NCBI GenBank assembly: GCA_025363505.1
Contig: JANYDV010000239.1
Coordinates: 1-6,631 of the forward strand
DNA from: Bacteroidota bacterium
Lineage (GTDB): Bacteria > Bacteroidota > Ignavibacteria > Palsa-1295
Length of the DNA: 6,631 bases
Direction: 5' to 3'
The translations under genes and the position numbers were made by a program. Under the pieces are notes generated by a model. It did not search any database and had not been told where the DNA came from. It worked only from the letters and a program-made list of their open reading frames with translations. This document shows, piece after piece, positions 5,691-6,631 of the stretch; the stretch's first letter is position 1; the number at the start of each line of letters is the position of its first letter.

Positions 5691-6631
5691 TTACTTATCC
5701 GCTTCGCCCATAATCGGGTCAAGCGAGCCGATGATGGCGACAACATCGGAGATCATCGCGCCTTCGAGCAAACGCGAAAGTCCTTGCAAATTCACAAAAC
5801 TGGGCGAGCGAATTTTACTGCGCCATGGTGTGCCGGTGCCATCTGAGGCAAGATACCAACCCAACTCACCTTTCGAGCCTTCGATTGATGAGTAGCTTTC
5901 ACCCTTGGGCGGATTTTGTCCGAAGTTAATAAGCATAAAATCATTGATCAAGTCTTCCATCGAAGAATAAACTTCATCTTTTTTCGGCAGTACGTGCTTT
6001 GCATCATTCGCAAGTACCGGACCGGGTTCGCGCTCCAAAAGATCAAGACATTGCAAACAAATTTTCGTGCTTTCGACTACTTCATCAAAACGAACTTGAT
6101 AACGCGCCAACACATCACCTTCGGTGCGAGTGATCACATTAAAATCGAGTTCAGGATAGATGAGGTAGGGCTGATCACGACGCAAATCGTGCGCTATTCC
6201 CGATGCGCGAAGGTTCGGACCCGTCCAACCAAGATCAAGCGCTTCATCAGCGGGCATAATACCAATACTTTCGCAACGTTCGATGAAGATACGATTCTTA
6301 TGCAACATCTTTGCAATTTCACCTGTCGCTTCGGGTAAGCCTTTCAAGAATTTACGAATCATCGCGATACAATCAGGGGTAATATCTTGTGCAACGCCAC
6401 CGATACGCATATAACTCACCGTAAAACGAGCACCGGTTAGTAAATCATAAATATCGTAGATATTCTCACGTTCGCGAAGTGCCCATACGAATACGGTTAG
6501 CGAACCGACATCCATACCCAACGCACCGCCTGCAAGCAAGTGCGAGCTGATACGTGCGAGTTCGCAACAGAGGGTACGAATGATCTGCGCACGACGCGGC
6601 ACTTCGATATGCATCAATTTTTCGACTGCCA
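5691..6631 (-). CDS. nuoD: NADH-quinone oxidoreductase subunit D (complex I), C-terminal part
   Basis: NuoD (49-kDa subunit) lies in the peripheral arm of complex I, next to the terminal Fe-S cluster, and helps form the quinone-binding cavity. The frame runs off the right edge, with 312 residues visible. A usual NuoD is about 400, so roughly 90 N-terminal residues, including the quinone-site His/Tyr region, are outside. The first visible residues, AVEKLMHIEVPRRAQIIRTL, match the conserved family AVEKL-GIEVP segment, so the TTG/ATG codons at 6612-6617 are internal. Further family hallmarks are ISSHLL, YMRIGG, DLGWTGPNLRASG (AHDLRR follows), PSFVNLQ and the C-terminal SLDPIMGEADK. Most NuoD proteins end in Arg; here the last residue is Lys. 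The gene is followed by a strong terminator and then copper genes rather than nuoE-H, so the nuo cluster ends or is split here. nuoA-C would be expected upstream, outside the window. Confidence 0.95.
   Translation of the reverse strand, partial: AVEKLMHIEVPRRAQIIRTLCCELARISSHLLAGGALGMDVGSLTVFVWALRERENIYDIYDLLTGARFTVSYMRIGGVAQDITPDCIAMIRKFLKGLPEATGEIAKMLHKNRIFIERCESIGIMPADEALDLGWTGPNLRASGIAHDLRRDQPYLIYPELDFNVITRTEGDVLARYQVRFDEVVESTKICLQCLDLLEREPGPVLANDAKHVLPKKDEVYSSMEDLINDFMLINFGQNPPKGESYSSIEGSKGELGWYLASDGTGTPWRSKIRSPSFVNLQGLSRLLEGAMISDVVAIIGSLDPIMGEADK

Noticed and set aside
5916..6338. 140-codon plus-strand frame opposite nuoD
   Set aside because: It is antisense to strongly conserved NuoD sequence, with no recognisable motif or start signal.

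Overview
The window looks like ordinary chromosomal DNA from a free-living bacterium with a membrane respiratory chain. It most likely belongs to the FCB superphylum (Bacteroidota / Ignavibacteria / Kapabacteria-like). That placement is an inference. It rests on start codons without clear Shine-Dalgarno sequences, a Bacteroidota-style lipoprotein signal ending in CTKKSD, a secreted beta-helix protein with DxNGDG motifs, and moderate GC content. No 16S or other phylogenetic marker is present.

Left half, plus strand: the 3' end of ftsX (cell-division ABC-transporter-like membrane subunit) is followed by sdhC and sdhD, the two haem-b membrane anchors of succinate dehydrogenase/fumarate reductase. 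The sdhA and sdhB genes that would normally follow are absent here. In their place are a weak terminator-like hairpin over the sdhD stop, a short remnant of a DNA methyltransferase gene (58 codons, keeping the DPPY catalytic motif but nothing after it), about 120 bases of hairpin-bearing non-coding DNA, and a 371-residue predicted lipoprotein with a beta-helix-like fold.

Right half, minus strand: reading from the right edge, the C-terminal part of nuoD (complex I) ends at a good intrinsic terminator. Then comes a compact copper-handling operon, copZ (72-residue HMA chaperone) overlapping copA (copper-exporting P1B-type ATPase) by 11 bases. copA converges on the lipoprotein gene with only about 50 bases between them.

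The genes fall into three themes: energy metabolism (sdhCD, nuoD), copper homeostasis (copZ-copA), and envelope/division (ftsX, lipoprotein). I do not see an undescribed multi-gene system. The points most worth checking are the truncated methyltransferase and its abrupt junction, the sdhCD pair without sdhAB, and two substitutions at positions that are functionally important in the families (Asp in CopA TM8, Phe at the SdhD quinone tyrosine).
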